From NCBI RefSeq assembly GCF_006351965.1, contig NZ_CP040932.1, positions 496,001 through 560,000 on the forward strand: a stretch of 64,000 bases of DNA. Reading direction: 5' to 3'. Under the pieces are notes generated by a model. That model worked only from the letters and a program-made list of their open reading frames with translations. It was not told where the DNA came from and did no database searches. This document shows positions 18,202 to 26,389 of the stretch, piece after piece. The DNA is from Oceanicola sp. D3 (GTDB taxonomy: Bacteria > Pseudomonadota > Alphaproteobacteria > Rhodobacterales > Rhodobacteraceae). Within the stretch, counting starts at the first letter, position 1, and each line of letters begins with the position of its first letter. The position numbers were made by a program, and so were the translations under genes.

Positions 18202-18735
18202 ATGACCAACCTTGCCAAAAGCACAATCGCCGCCGTTCTGGCCGGTTCGCTCGGCACCGCCGCCGTTGCCGGCTCGGTCGGCGCAGACGTCGAGGCAGAC
18301 GCAACCGGTGCTGCCTCCGGAGCCGCGCAAACCGCTCAAAGCGGCGCGTCGCAAGTGAACAACGCCGTGACCAGCACCGCGCAGGACGTGCAAGGCGGGG
18401 CCAGCGCCGATGCGCAGGTCAACTACGGCACGGTGATCTCCGGGCTGAACAGCGGCACCACAGCCGGAGCCGCCGCAGAGATCAAGGCGCTTGGCGCTGA
18501 CGTTACCGTCGATACCGTTCTGCTGAGCGAGATCGAAGGCGCCGAACGGGCCAACGCCCTCGACACCGCGCTGAACGCCCAAGCCAACGTGATGGCAGGC
18601 TTTCATGACGCCATCGAAGCCAACAGCGAGCTGACCGCCGCCCTCGAAGAAGAAGGCTTCGCCGCAGACGATGTGGTGGGCTTTGAAAGCGAAGGCGAGG
18701 GCGATGTCACCCTCGTGATCGACGACCGCGCCTGA
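18202..18735 (+). CDS. Secreted hypothetical protein, Ala/Gly-rich
   Basis: I do not recognise this 177-residue protein. It has a signal peptide (MTNLAKSTIAAVLAGSLGTAAVA), an Ala/Gly/Ser/Gln-rich low-complexity stretch (about 25-70), and an acidic C-terminal domain with helices (ALDTALNAQANVMAGFHDAIEANSELTAAL) ending LVIDDRA. No Cys after the leader. GGAGG precedes the ATG and a terminator follows, so it is a separate plus-strand transcript inside a minus-strand block. A periplasmic or surface role is inferred from the leader only. Confidence 0.7.
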   Translation: MTNLAKSTIAAVLAGSLGTAAVAGSVGADVEADATGAASGAAQTAQSGASQVNNAVTSTAQDVQGGASADAQVNYGTVISGLNSGTTAGAAAEIKALGADVTVDTVLLSEIEGAERANALDTALNAQANVMAGFHDAIEANSELTAALEEEGFAADDVVGFESEGEGDVTLVIDDRA

Positions 18736-18782
18736 ACCTCGCGGCGTAAGGCCTTTTTTCCCTCGAAGGTCGAACGGCCCTC

Positions 18783-18804
18783 GCCCCCGTGGCGGGGGCC
18801 TTTT
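18783..18804 (+). terminator. Rho-independent terminator after the secreted protein
   Basis: GCCCCCG (18783-18789), loop TGG, CGGGGGC (18793-18799), then C and TTTT. It lies 48 nt past the stop at 18735. Confidence 0.85.
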
Positions 18805-18813
18805 CTTGCGGGC

Positions 18814-19014
18814 TCAGGCCCGGCCCGTCGCGCGAAGCTGCCGCGCGTAGTCCTCGGCTACAGGCAGCCCGGCCTCCAGCGCAAACACCCAGGCCTGCGT
18901 CAGGAAAAACCCCGCACCCGGCCCGCCAGCCTCTGCCGCCTCGGCATAGAGGCCAGCCAGCGCAGCACGGTCCCCCGCCGCATGTGCAGCCAGCAGCCGC
19001 GCTTCAAGGCTCAT
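18814..19014 (-). CDS. Small helical protein coupled to the Rieske oxygenase
   Basis: This 66-residue protein (MSLEARLLAAHAAGD... ending RQLRATGRA) overlaps the oxygenase stop by ATGA, a strong sign that it is translated. It looks like two helical hairpins of TPR/Sel1 character (LLAAHAAGDRAALAGLYAEAA and FFLTQAWVFALEAGL), with a conserved-looking FFLTQAWVFALE stretch. There is no signal peptide. Function unknown; a role as partner of the oxygenase is only inferred from coupling. Confidence 0.65.
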   Translation of the reverse strand: MSLEARLLAAHAAGDRAALAGLYAEAAEAGGPGAGFFLTQAWVFALEAGLPVAEDYARQLRATGRA

Positions 19015-20138
19015 CCCTTCAACCTTGCCGCCACCCATTGATGAAACCGATGTGTCGGCCCGTCCATCGCCGGAGAGAAACGCCCGCCATCAAACCCCGG
19101 CCCCACGCGCCCGCGCTGCATCCCTTCCACCACAAAGACATCCTCTTCAAAGACCTCGCGCCATTGCGCGGTGTTCTGTGCCCGCAGCGCGGCGTCTGTA
19201 TTGGGCGTGGCGTAGTAGAGATGCACATGCTCCCGCGTGGTCGCCAGCCCGGTCGGCTCCAGCACAATTGCAAAGGCATGGTCGCGCTGGGCACCCATCA
19301 GCACGTTTGGATAAACGGCGATATACTCGGCCCCCTCCTCCCAGCTCTCCGGCCAGCCGGGAAAGTCGGGAAAAACCTCACCCGCCGCGCCCCTGATCTG
19401 CCGATAGAGCGTGCTGCCTTGCCCTGAAAACCCCTCGGCCTCGATGTGATAATGGTCTTCCAGCCGCGAGTAGCTGTTGAGCCCGGGGTGGACCCACGGC
19501 AGGTGATAGCTCTCGCAGTAGTTTTCCACCGCCAGCTTCCAGTTGCAGGCCACATCGAGGGTAAAGCGGCTGTCTGCCCCGCCGTGATGCAGAGGCGCAT
19601 CCACCTCGGCCCAGCGGGTGAGGAGCGTGGCATGAACCTCCTCGAAAGGCCGCGCCTGGCCGCTGACATCCACAAACACCACATCGCGCCAGACATGGCT
19701 GGCCACCTCCACCAGCCCGAGCGCGTCGTTCACGATGCCCTCGGCCCGGTTCATCCCCGGCCCGCCCACATGCGGCGTGGCCACCAACCGCCCGTCATGG
19801 GCATAGCACCATGAGTGATAGGGGCAGCGGATGGCCCCCTCGATCTTGCGCGGCCTGTCCACAAGGATCATCCCGCGGTGACGGCAGGTGTTGCGGAAGA
19901 CGCGAAGCACCCCGTCGCGCCCGCGCAGCATCAGCAGCGGCAGGCCGAGAAACTCCAGTGGCTTCGCATCGCCCGGTTCCGGCACATCGGCCCCCACACC
20001 AATCCCGGCCCAGCCGCCCCAAAGCAGCGCATCGCGCTCGGCGGCATGGGTGGCCTCGCAGGTGTAATGCGCGTTCGGAAGGCCCCGGGCCGCCCCGATC
20101 GGGCGGAGGACGGCGGAGAGATCATCGGGCATGGGCAC
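19011..20138 (-). CDS. Rieske-type aromatic-ring-hydroxylating or trimethylamine-like oxygenase, alpha subunit
   Basis: The 375-residue protein has a Rieske [2Fe-2S] site (CRHRG and CPYHSW, about residues 87-110) and the mononuclear iron region (NWKLAVENYCESYHLPWVHP, about 205-224). The C-terminal domain is of the SRPBCC type. The pattern is close to glycine-betaine/choline/carnitine monooxygenase alpha subunits, but the substrate cannot be fixed here. No reductase or ferredoxin gene is adjacent, so electron supply must come from elsewhere. It is followed by a coupled 66-aa ORF. Confidence 0.82.
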   Translation of the reverse strand: MPMPDDLSAVLRPIGAARGLPNAHYTCEATHAAERDALLWGGWAGIGVGADVPEPGDAKPLEFLGLPLLMLRGRDGVLRVFRNTCRHRGMILVDRPRKIEGAIRCPYHSWCYAHDGRLVATPHVGGPGMNRAEGIVNDALGLVEVASHVWRDVVFVDVSGQARPFEEVHATLLTRWAEVDAPLHHGGADSRFTLDVACNWKLAVENYCESYHLPWVHPGLNSYSRLEDHYHIEAEGFSGQGSTLYRQIRGAAGEVFPDFPGWPESWEEGAEYIAVYPNVLMGAQRDHAFAIVLEPTGLATTREHVHLYYATPNTDAALRAQNTAQWREVFEEDVFVVEGMQRGRVGPGFDGGRFSPAMDGPTHRFHQWVAARLKG

Positions 20139-20219
20139 CTTCCTTGGCTGCCCTCAGGGTGAGGGGCCAAAGCGGGCCGGGCTTGCCTCAAGGCGACATG
20201 GGGCGGCGTTTTCGGGCGC

Positions 20220-20717
20220 TCAGTTCACCGCCGTGAGATACTTCAGGCTGGCCCACCCGTTGGTGCCATCGGGCAGTTGCACCTGCGTCCAGTTGCCGTC
20301 CCGAACGCCGTTCCAAAGCAGCATCTGCCCGGCGTGGAGGCGACGGATGATGCCAAAGCGCGTGCCCGGCCCGCGCCGCATGTTGAGGTAGCCATCGCTC
20401 GTGCGACGCACCACGAAGGAATAGGGCCGCTGGGCAAAATACTGCTGCGCGATGTAGCGGCCATGCACCCAGCCGCGCATGCCGTCAGGCAAGATGACCT
20501 GCCGCCAGTTGCCCTGCGCGCCGGTTATCTGCAGGGCAGTGCCAGCGGTGAGGCGCATCAGGATGCCCTGCTTGCTGCTGGGGCCGCGGCGCAGGTTTAG
20601 ATAGCCATCATCCGTATCTTGTACATAGACGGTCTGCGCCGAGGCCGTGCCGGGCACCAGCGATGTGGCAAGCGTGGCTGCGGCGAGGAGGAGGGCGAGG
20701 AAAAGGCGGCGGGTCAT
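20220..20717 (-). CDS. Secreted protein with two SH3b repeats
   Basis: The 165-residue protein has a signal peptide (MTRRLFLALLLAAATLATS) and two bacterial SH3 domains: DGYLNLRRGPSSKQG...GNWRQVILPDGMRGWVH and DGYLNMRRGPGTRFG...GNWTQVQLPDGTNGWAS. SH3b domains commonly bind peptidoglycan or other envelope components. ATG at 20717 is chosen because it opens the signal peptide. Periplasmic location is likely. Confidence 0.85.
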   Translation of the reverse strand: MTRRLFLALLLAAATLATSLVPGTASAQTVYVQDTDDGYLNLRRGPSSKQGILMRLTAGTALQITGAQGNWRQVILPDGMRGWVHGRYIAQQYFAQRPYSFVVRRTSDGYLNMRRGPGTRFGIIRRLHAGQMLLWNGVRDGNWTQVQLPDGTNGWASLKYLTAVN

Positions 20718-20884
20718 GAGAAATCTCCGATTTGCAATGGCCCAGCATCGCCCGCCACCTGCACTCGGGTCAATCGAGACGCGTCCCGCGGCTTCCACAA
20801 TCCGACTACGGCCAGCTGAGGCGGGCAAAGATCAGCGCAATAGCCTGCCCGTGGAGACACCGGGAATACAGCGCAGCGCAGCGC

Positions 20885-21106
20885 TCACTTCGGCACGTCA
20901 TCCACGCCCGAGCCGCCCCAAGGGTGGCAGCGCAGGATGCGGCGAAAGGCGAGCCAGCCGCCTTTGAGCCCGCCATGTCGCTCCAGCGCTTCCAAGGCAT
21001 AGGCCGAGCAGGTGGGGTGATAGCGGCAGTTGTGCCCGACCCAGGGTGAGAAAATCAGCCGATAGGCGCGGACGGGCAGGGCGAAGAGGCGGGCAAGAAG
21101 GGTCAT
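20885..21106 (-). CDS. yidD: Membrane protein insertion efficiency factor YidD
   Basis: The 73-residue protein starting MTLLARLFALPVRAYRLIFSP has the YidD signature with CRYHPTCSAYALEALERHG and RILRCHPWG. YidD assists YidC-dependent insertion and lies next to rnpA here, as usual. The ATG at 21106 matches the family start; upstream codons in frame are not family-like. Confidence 0.92.
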   Translation of the reverse strand: MTLLARLFALPVRAYRLIFSPWVGHNCRYHPTCSAYALEALERHGGLKGGWLAFRRILRCHPWGGSGVDDVPK

Positions 21107-21271
21107 CGCGTCGGCCCGGGGCAGCTCATCGGCCCAAGCGGGCCTCCTCGCAGCTGCAATGAATGGCCGAGAGGCCTTGAAGAGCGGCTCCCGGTGGCCC
21201 GCTCGGCCGCCCTTCGAGGCGTGCTCGCGGCGGCGATGAGCGGCCAAGGGTTCGCGAAGAGCCCGCCCGGC

Positions 21272-21676
21272 CTAGCCATGCAGCTTTTCCAAAGCGGCGC
21301 GCAGCTCGTCTTGCATCAGGGCGAAGTCTCGCGCCGCCGTCTCTCCGGCCCGACCGATCAGCACATAATCCCATCCCGCGCGTCCCGCGCCCGGCAGCAC
21401 CGCCCTCGCAATCTCGCGCAGCCGCCGCTTGGCACGGTTGCGTGCCACCGCATTGCCCACCTTCTTGGAGCAGGTGAAGCCCACGCGCACGCCGCCAGCC
21501 CCGTCATCCTCGCCGCGCCGCCGCCCCTGCACCACGAACCCCGGGCAATGCACCCGCCGTCCCTTGGCGCAGGCCAGAAATTCGGCGCGCTGCTTCATGA
21601 TCTCAAGACAAGCGAAAACCGCCGCAGGGCTTTCGCCCCCGGCGGTCTTGTCAACCTCAGCCATTACGCCGGGCAT
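21272..21676 (-). CDS. rnpA: Ribonuclease P protein component
   Basis: The 134-residue basic protein matches RnpA: KQRAEFLACAKGRR near the N-terminus, VGFTCSKKVGNAVARNRAKRRLRE (the RNR motif region) and DYVLIGR. It binds the catalytic RNase P RNA and helps mature tRNA 5' ends. The start is uncertain (21676 or 21664). rpmH lies 17 nt upstream on the same strand, a near-universal pairing. Confidence 0.93.
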   Translation of the reverse strand: MPGVMAEVDKTAGGESPAAVFACLEIMKQRAEFLACAKGRRVHCPGFVVQGRRRGEDDGAGGVRVGFTCSKKVGNAVARNRAKRRLREIARAVLPGAGRAGWDYVLIGRAGETAARDFALMQDELRAALEKLHG

Positions 21677-21693
21677 CTCTGCCCCGCGGCGCC

Positions 21694-21828
21694 TCAGGCG
21701 CTCAGGCTCTTCCGGCCGCGTGCACGGCGGGCGTTGAGGATCTTGCGGCCGGCCTTGGTGGCCATACGTGCGCGAAACCCGTGACGCCGCTTGCGGACGA
21801 GGTTGGAAGGCTGGAAAGTGCGTTTCAT
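21694..21828 (-). CDS. rpmH: 50S ribosomal protein L34
   Basis: The 44-residue L34 protein ([18 protein letters not shown]... ending [10 protein letters not shown]) is full length and highly basic. It is the first gene of the rpmH-rnpA-yidD group. The promoter is visible at 21902-21930. A much longer open frame on this strand runs through it from 24114, but that is a shadow of the genes opposite. Confidence 0.97.
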
Positions 21829-21901
21829 GGCGCTTGCTCCGGTTCGGATCGGTTCAGGCCGCCGCGATCGGATTCGGGCTGCCGGTTGTGTTAGAAGCCG
21901 C

Positions 21902-21930
21902 TCAATAGGGTCCACGTGGGAGCCTGTCAA
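21902..21930 (-). promoter_or_regulatory. Sigma-70-type promoter of rpmH
   Basis: Read on the minus strand: TTGACA (21930-21925), a 17-nt spacer, then TATTGA (21907-21902). The -35 box is consensus and the spacing ideal. The leader to the rpmH ATG is about 65-70 nt. Confidence 0.8.
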
Positions 21931-22119
21931 TTGATCCGCACCGGAATCTTGCAACATTTCCGGGAGTCCGCGCCTCCCGCTGTAACAAAACCCCGCCTTC
22001 CGGGGCCTAACCCCCTCCATGTGCTCACCCCGCATCAACCGGGCGTGATCTGCCGCGCCCCGCATAGGGCAAACCCCCATCTTCTGCCATGACTGACGGG
22101 CAAGCAAAGGGATGACACA

Positions 22120-22854
22120 ATGGCCGATATGACAGAAACGGGGGCAAAGAGCCCGTGGCTCAAACGCCTGCCGCTGCTGGCTATTCTCGCCGTTGCGCTC
22201 ACCGGCGCATTCTTCCTGCGCGATCATCTGAGCTTTGAAACGCTGGCCGAAAACCGCGAAGCCCTGATCGCCTTCCGCGATGCCAACTACCTGCTCACCG
22301 TGCTCGCCTTCATCGCCATCTACGTCGTCATCGTCGCCTTCTCGCTGCCCGGGGCCACAGTGGCCACACTTACCGGCGGCTTTCTCTTTGCCACCTTCCC
22401 CGGCGCGCTCTTCAATGTCACCGCAGCCACGCTGGGTGCAATCTGCATCTTTCAGGCGGCCCGCTGGGGGCTGGGTGACAAGCTCTCCGAAAAGCTCGAA
22501 GGCTCGGGCGGTGTGGTGGCCAAGATCAAGGCCGGGATCGACGCGAACCAGTGGGAAATGCTCTTTCTCATCCGCCTCGTGCCTGCCGTGCCCTTCTTCG
22601 TCGCCAACCTCGTGCCCGCCTTCGTCGGCGTGCCGCTCTCGCGCTTTGCCATCACCACCTTCCTCGGCATCATCCCGGGCGCAGTGGTCTACACCTCGGT
22701 CGGGGCCGGGCTGGGCGAGGTCTTTGCCCGTGGTGAAACCCCCAACCTCGGCATCATCTTCGAGCCGCACATCCTGCTGCCCATCCTCGGCCTCTGCGCG
22801 CTGGCCGCCCTCCCCATCGTTCTCAAAGCCCTGCGCGGCAAGAAAGGCCTCTGA
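22120..22854 (+). CDS. TVP38/TMEM64-family membrane protein
   Basis: The 244-residue inner-membrane protein has the DedA-related VTT domain: [22 protein letters not shown] and the later [20 protein letters not shown] and [18 protein letters not shown] blocks. Five to six TM segments are visible. VTT proteins are linked to lipid scrambling or transport. It abuts the next gene with no gap. TVP38 next to a pyridine-nucleotide-disulfide oxidoreductase is a recurrent pairing, suggesting a shared redox or membrane task. Confidence 0.9.
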
Positions 22855-24264
22855 ATGTCCACGATCAAAGCTGATATCTGCATCATCGGCGCTGGCTCCG
22901 GCGGGCTTTCCGTGGCCTCCGGCGCGGCCCAGATGGGGGCAAAAACCGTGCTCGTCGAGGGCCACAAGATGGGCGGCGACTGTCTCAACTACGGCTGTGT
23001 GCCCTCCAAGGCGCTGCTCTCCGCCGCGCATCACGCCCACGCCATGACAACCGGCGCGCCCTTCGGCATTGCGCCCGCCGAGCCGCAGGTGGATTACGCC
23101 AAGGCCAAGGACCACGTGGCCGAGGTCATCGCCGGGATCGAGCCGCATGATTCTCAAGAGCGCTTCGAGGGCCTCGGTGTGCAGGTGATCCGCGAATGGG
23201 GCAGCTTCATCTCCCCCACCGAACTGCGCGCAGGCGACCACACCATCACCGCCCGCCGCTTCGTCATCGCCACCGGCTCCCGCCCCTTCGTGCCGCCGAT
23301 CGACGGGCTGGACGGCGTGGACTACCACACCAACGAAACCATCTTCGAGCTGCGCGAAAAGCCCGCGCATCTCATCGTCATCGGCGGCGGCCCGATCGGG
23401 CTGGAGATGGCACAGGCCCACGCCCGGCTCGGCTGCAAGGTCACCGTGATCGAGGCGCAAAAGGCGCTGGGCAAGGATGACCCGGAGATGGCCGCCTTCG
23501 TGCTCGAAAAGCTCCGCGCCGAGGGCATCGAGATCATGGAAGAAACCGCCGCCGAAAAGGTCACGGCAGAGGGCGGCGTGACGGTCCACACGCCTTCCGG
23601 CCCCGTCACCGGCTCGCACCTTCTGGTCGCCGTCGGGCGGCAGGTGAATATCGACAAGCTCAACCTCAACGTCGCCAATGTCGACCACGACCGCGCGGTT
23701 AAGGTCGATGCCCGCCTGCGCTCTACCTCGAACAAGCGTGTTTACGCCATCGGCGACGCGGCGGGCGGCCTGCAATTCACCCATGTCGCGGGCTACCACG
23801 CGGGCATCGTCATCCGCTCCGCCATGTTCGGCCTGCCCGCCAAGGCCAAGACCAACCACATCCCATGGGTCACCTACACCGACCCCGAGCTTGCCCAGGT
23901 CGGCCTCACCGAAGCGCAGGCGCGCGAAAAGTTCGGCGGCAACCTCGACGTGATCCAACTCACCTATAACGACAGCGACCGTGCCCGCGCCATGCGGCTC
24001 GACGGGCGGCTGAAGCTGATGGTCTCCGGCGGCAAGCCGGTGGGGGCCACCATCGCAGGCCCGCAGGCGGGCGAACTCATCGCCGCATGGGCCACCGCCA
24101 TCGCCAATGGCCACAAGCTCACTGCGCTGGCAAACGCCGTTCTGCCCTATCCGACCTTGCAGGAACTTAACAAACGCGCCGCGGGTGCCTATTTCTCTCC
24201 CAAGCTCTTCGAGAGCCCCCTGGTCAAGCGCGTGGTCGGGCTGGTGCAGCGCTTTTTGCCCTAG
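22855..24264 (+). CDS. Pyridine-nucleotide-disulfide oxidoreductase (Lpd/MerA-like)
   Basis: The 469-residue flavoenzyme has an N-terminal FAD motif (IIGAGSGG), the redox-active pair [16 protein letters not shown], an NAD-binding motif ([13 protein letters not shown]), and the dimerisation domain. In dihydrolipoamide dehydrogenase the C-terminal motif contains His-x-x-PT; here the matching region reads LPYPTLQEL, so the catalytic His is missing. It is therefore probably not a classical lipoamide dehydrogenase. Neighbour coupling to TVP38 suggests a membrane-linked thiol or quinone redox role. Confidence 0.85.
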
Positions 24265-24302
24265 TCGCAGCCCCCGCGCTAAAATGGTATAACGCGCGAG
24301 AA

Positions 24303-25724
24303 ATGTTTCTGAATACGCTCTCCGGCCGCTTCCTGATGCTGACGATTGCCTTCGTTATGCTGGCCGAAGTGTTGATCTTCGTGCCCTCCATCGCGCGCTA
24401 CCGCGAAGATTTCCTGCTCTCCCGGCTGGAGCGGGCGCAAATCGCCTCGCTGGCCCTGCTCGCCACCGACGAGGTGATTGACGCCAACCTTGAGGCCGAA
24501 CTGCTGCAAAACGCCGGCGTCAAAAACGTGGTGCTCCGCCGCGACGAGATGCGAGAGCTGATCCTCTCCTCCCCCATCATCGCCCCCGTCACCCAAACCT
24601 ATGACCTGCGCGACCCCGGCCCATGGGCGCTGATGAAAGATGCGATCCGCAGGCTCTGGAAGAGTGACCCGGAGCTGATCCGCGTTATCGGTGACCCGGT
24701 CGAGCAGGCCGGGCTGCTGATCGAGGTGACGATGGACACCGCCGAGCTGCGCATGGCGATGACGGATTATGGGCTTCGCATCCTCTGGCTCTCGGCGGTC
24801 ATCTCCGGCCTGACGGCGCTGCTGCTCTTCATTGCCGTCCGGGTGTTTATCGTCGGGCCGATCCACCGGGTGGTGGACGCGATGGCCAGCTATGCCCGCG
24901 CGCCTGAAGATGCCCGCCGCATCATTGCCCCCTCCGCCGGGGCGGTGGAACTGCGCGAGGCCGAGGAGGGGCTGGCCGAGATGCAGACCCAGCTGACCAC
25001 CGCGCTGAAGCAAAAGGAGCGGCTGGCCCAACTCGGCGGCGCGGTGGCCCGCATCAGCCACGATCTGCGCAACATCCTCACCACCGCCCAGCTCTTTGCT
25101 GACCGGATGGAAATTTCAAAAGACCCGGCGGTGGCCCGCGCCGCGCCCAAACTGGTCAACTCGATCTCCCGCGCCGTGAACCTCTGCGAAAGCACGCTCG
25201 CCTTTGGCCGCGCCGAGGAGGCACCGCCCAAGCTGTCACGCTTCGCGCTGGCCCCGGTGGTGAACGATGTGATCGACAGCGAGCGGCTGGCGGCGGGCGA
25301 GCATGACATCTCCTATGCCGAAGACATTCCCAGCGGCCTGACGCTACGCGCCGATGCCGAGCAGCTTTTCCGTGTGCTCACAAACCTCATCCGCAACGCC
25401 CGGCAGGCGATTGTCGCCACCGGCAAGCCGGGCGAAATCTGCATATCCGCCCGCGAGGACGATGAGGGCTGGACGATCACCGTCACCGATACCGGCCCCG
25501 GCCTGCCGCCCAAGGCGCAAGAGCACCTGTTCCAGCCGTTTCAGGGCGGCTTCCGCAAGGGCGGCTCCGGCCTTGGCCTCGCCATCTCCGCCGAGCTGAT
25601 CCGCGGCCACGGTGGCCGGCTGGACCTGCTGCGCACCGGCCCCGAGGGCACCGAATTTGCCGTTGTCCTGCCGCGCGAGTTTGCCGAGGTCGATGTGCCC
25701 GAGCCACAAAAGGCCGCCGAGTAG
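24303..25724 (+). CDS. Membrane sensor histidine kinase
   Basis: The 473-residue protein has TM1 (about 9-28), a periplasmic sensor region, TM2 (about 160-182), a HAMP-like linker, a HisKA domain with [10 protein letters not shown] (phospho-acceptor His) and a HATPase domain with N box [10 protein letters not shown]1 DTGPGLPP and G2 GGSGLGLAI. It autophosphorylates and passes phosphate to a response regulator, which is not encoded nearby (orphan kinase). A copy of its last 39 nt recurs at 26214. Confidence 0.92.
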
Positions 25725-25753
25725 GGCGAGCGGGAACGCAAAGAGAGACCGCG

Positions 25754-26068
25754 ATGAGAGCCAAAACCTGCGTCATCACTATCGCCCTCGTCTCTGCATC
25801 GCCCCTCGCCGCAGAGGACTTTCCGCAGATCGACGTGGCCCCGCAGTGCCAACGCAGCGCCGAGGGGCTGGAAGATGCCGACGTGGCTTTCGAGATGTGC
25901 ATGCAGGGTCAGGCGCTCTCCTTCGGCGTCCTGCGCAGCCTTTGGCCGAGCCTGCCACTCGACCTGCGCCGGGAGTGCACCGCCTATGGACTCGCTGAGG
26001 GCTCCTATGTTGCCCTGCGCGTCTGTATAGAACAGGCGATCGGCCCGTTGAAGGCACCAACCCTGTAA
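25754..26068 (+). CDS. Small secreted Cys-containing protein
   Basis: I do not recognise this 104-residue protein. A signal peptide ends at SPLAA, leaving a mature chain with four Cys in two similarly spaced pairs: C-QRSAEG...VAFEM-C (16 between) and C-TAYGLAEGSYVALRV-C (15 between). This suggests an internal duplication with two intra-repeat disulfides in the periplasm. It follows the kinase gene by 29 nt and may be in its transcript. Confidence 0.65.
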   Translation: MRAKTCVITIALVSASPLAAEDFPQIDVAPQCQRSAEGLEDADVAFEMCMQGQALSFGVLRSLWPSLPLDLRRECTAYGLAEGSYVALRVCIEQAIGPLKAPTL

Positions 26069-26093
26069 GTAAGCCCCGCCCGCGCCCGTGTGC

Positions 26094-26200
26094 TCAGAAA
26101 GGCCCGACCGGCCTCAAATCCTGCCCCCGGTCGATCTCGCGCCCGAATACGAAGACGCGGTAACGCAGGTTGCCCGACCCGCCGTAGGGGATGCCGCCTC
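26094..26200 (-). pseudogene. Possible decayed gene 3' end
   Basis: Read on the minus strand, an open stretch ends at TGA (26096-26094). It encodes a protein-like tail with IPYGGSGNLRYRVFVFGREI and ends LRPVGPF, but has no start or upstream body; the reading frame upstream runs into the copied kinase 3' end. It may be the remnant of a lost gene. I cannot name a family. Weak support. Confidence 0.25.
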
Positions 26201-26213
26201 GAGAGTGTGGCGC

Positions 26214-26252
26214 GGTCGATGTCCCTGAGCGGCAAAAGGCCGCCGAGTAGGG
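26214..26252 (+). repeat. Copy of the 3' end of the histidine kinase gene
   Basis: These 39 nt match the last codons and stop of the kinase gene (25688-25726) at 35 of 39 positions with no indel. Both contain AAAAGGCCGCCGAGTAGGG. A partial tandem duplication followed by decay, or a recombination scar, would explain it. Confidence 0.7.
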
Positions 26253-26298
26253 GCAAGTTGATGTGCAGATCAATGTCGGCGCGTTAACCTCTCGTCAG

Positions 26299-26327
26299 TT
26301 GATTTTTGGGCATGGAACGCGTATATA
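26299..26327 (+). promoter_or_regulatory. Promoter of the DUF4760 gene
   Basis: TTGATT (26299-26304), a 17-nt spacer and TATATA (26322-26327). The predicted start of transcription is near 26334, about 55 nt before the coding start. Confidence 0.65.
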
Positions 26328-26333
26328 AGAGCC

Positions 26334-26363
26334 ATGACACGCGAAACCGTCGGCATCATATAA
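26334..26363 (+). CDS. Possible 9-codon leader ORF (MTRETVGII)
   Basis: ATG at 26334 opens a 9-codon frame ending TAA at 26363, in the 5' leader of the DUF4760 gene. It has no strong ribosome binding site and could be chance. It may be a leader peptide if transcription starts at or before 26334. Confidence 0.2.
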   Translation: MTRETVGII

Positions 26364-26389
26364 GCCCCTAAGTTCGGGAAAACGCCAGA

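Larger units (their letters stand above)
26069..26389. other. Degenerate intergenic patch before the DUF4760 gene
   Basis: This 321-bp stretch holds no intact gene. From left to right it holds a possible minus-strand gene tail, the duplicated kinase 3' end, a good promoter at 26299, a 9-codon mini-ORF and the DUF4760 leader. The right part is visibly less G+C-rich than the surroundings, suggesting an insertion or rearrangement boundary. Confidence 0.6.

Noticed and set aside
21694-24114. Long minus-strand open frame (about 800 codons) opposite TVP38 and the flavoenzyme
   Set aside because: It is the antisense shadow of two well-supported genes in high-G+C DNA; only its last 44 codons are real (rpmH).
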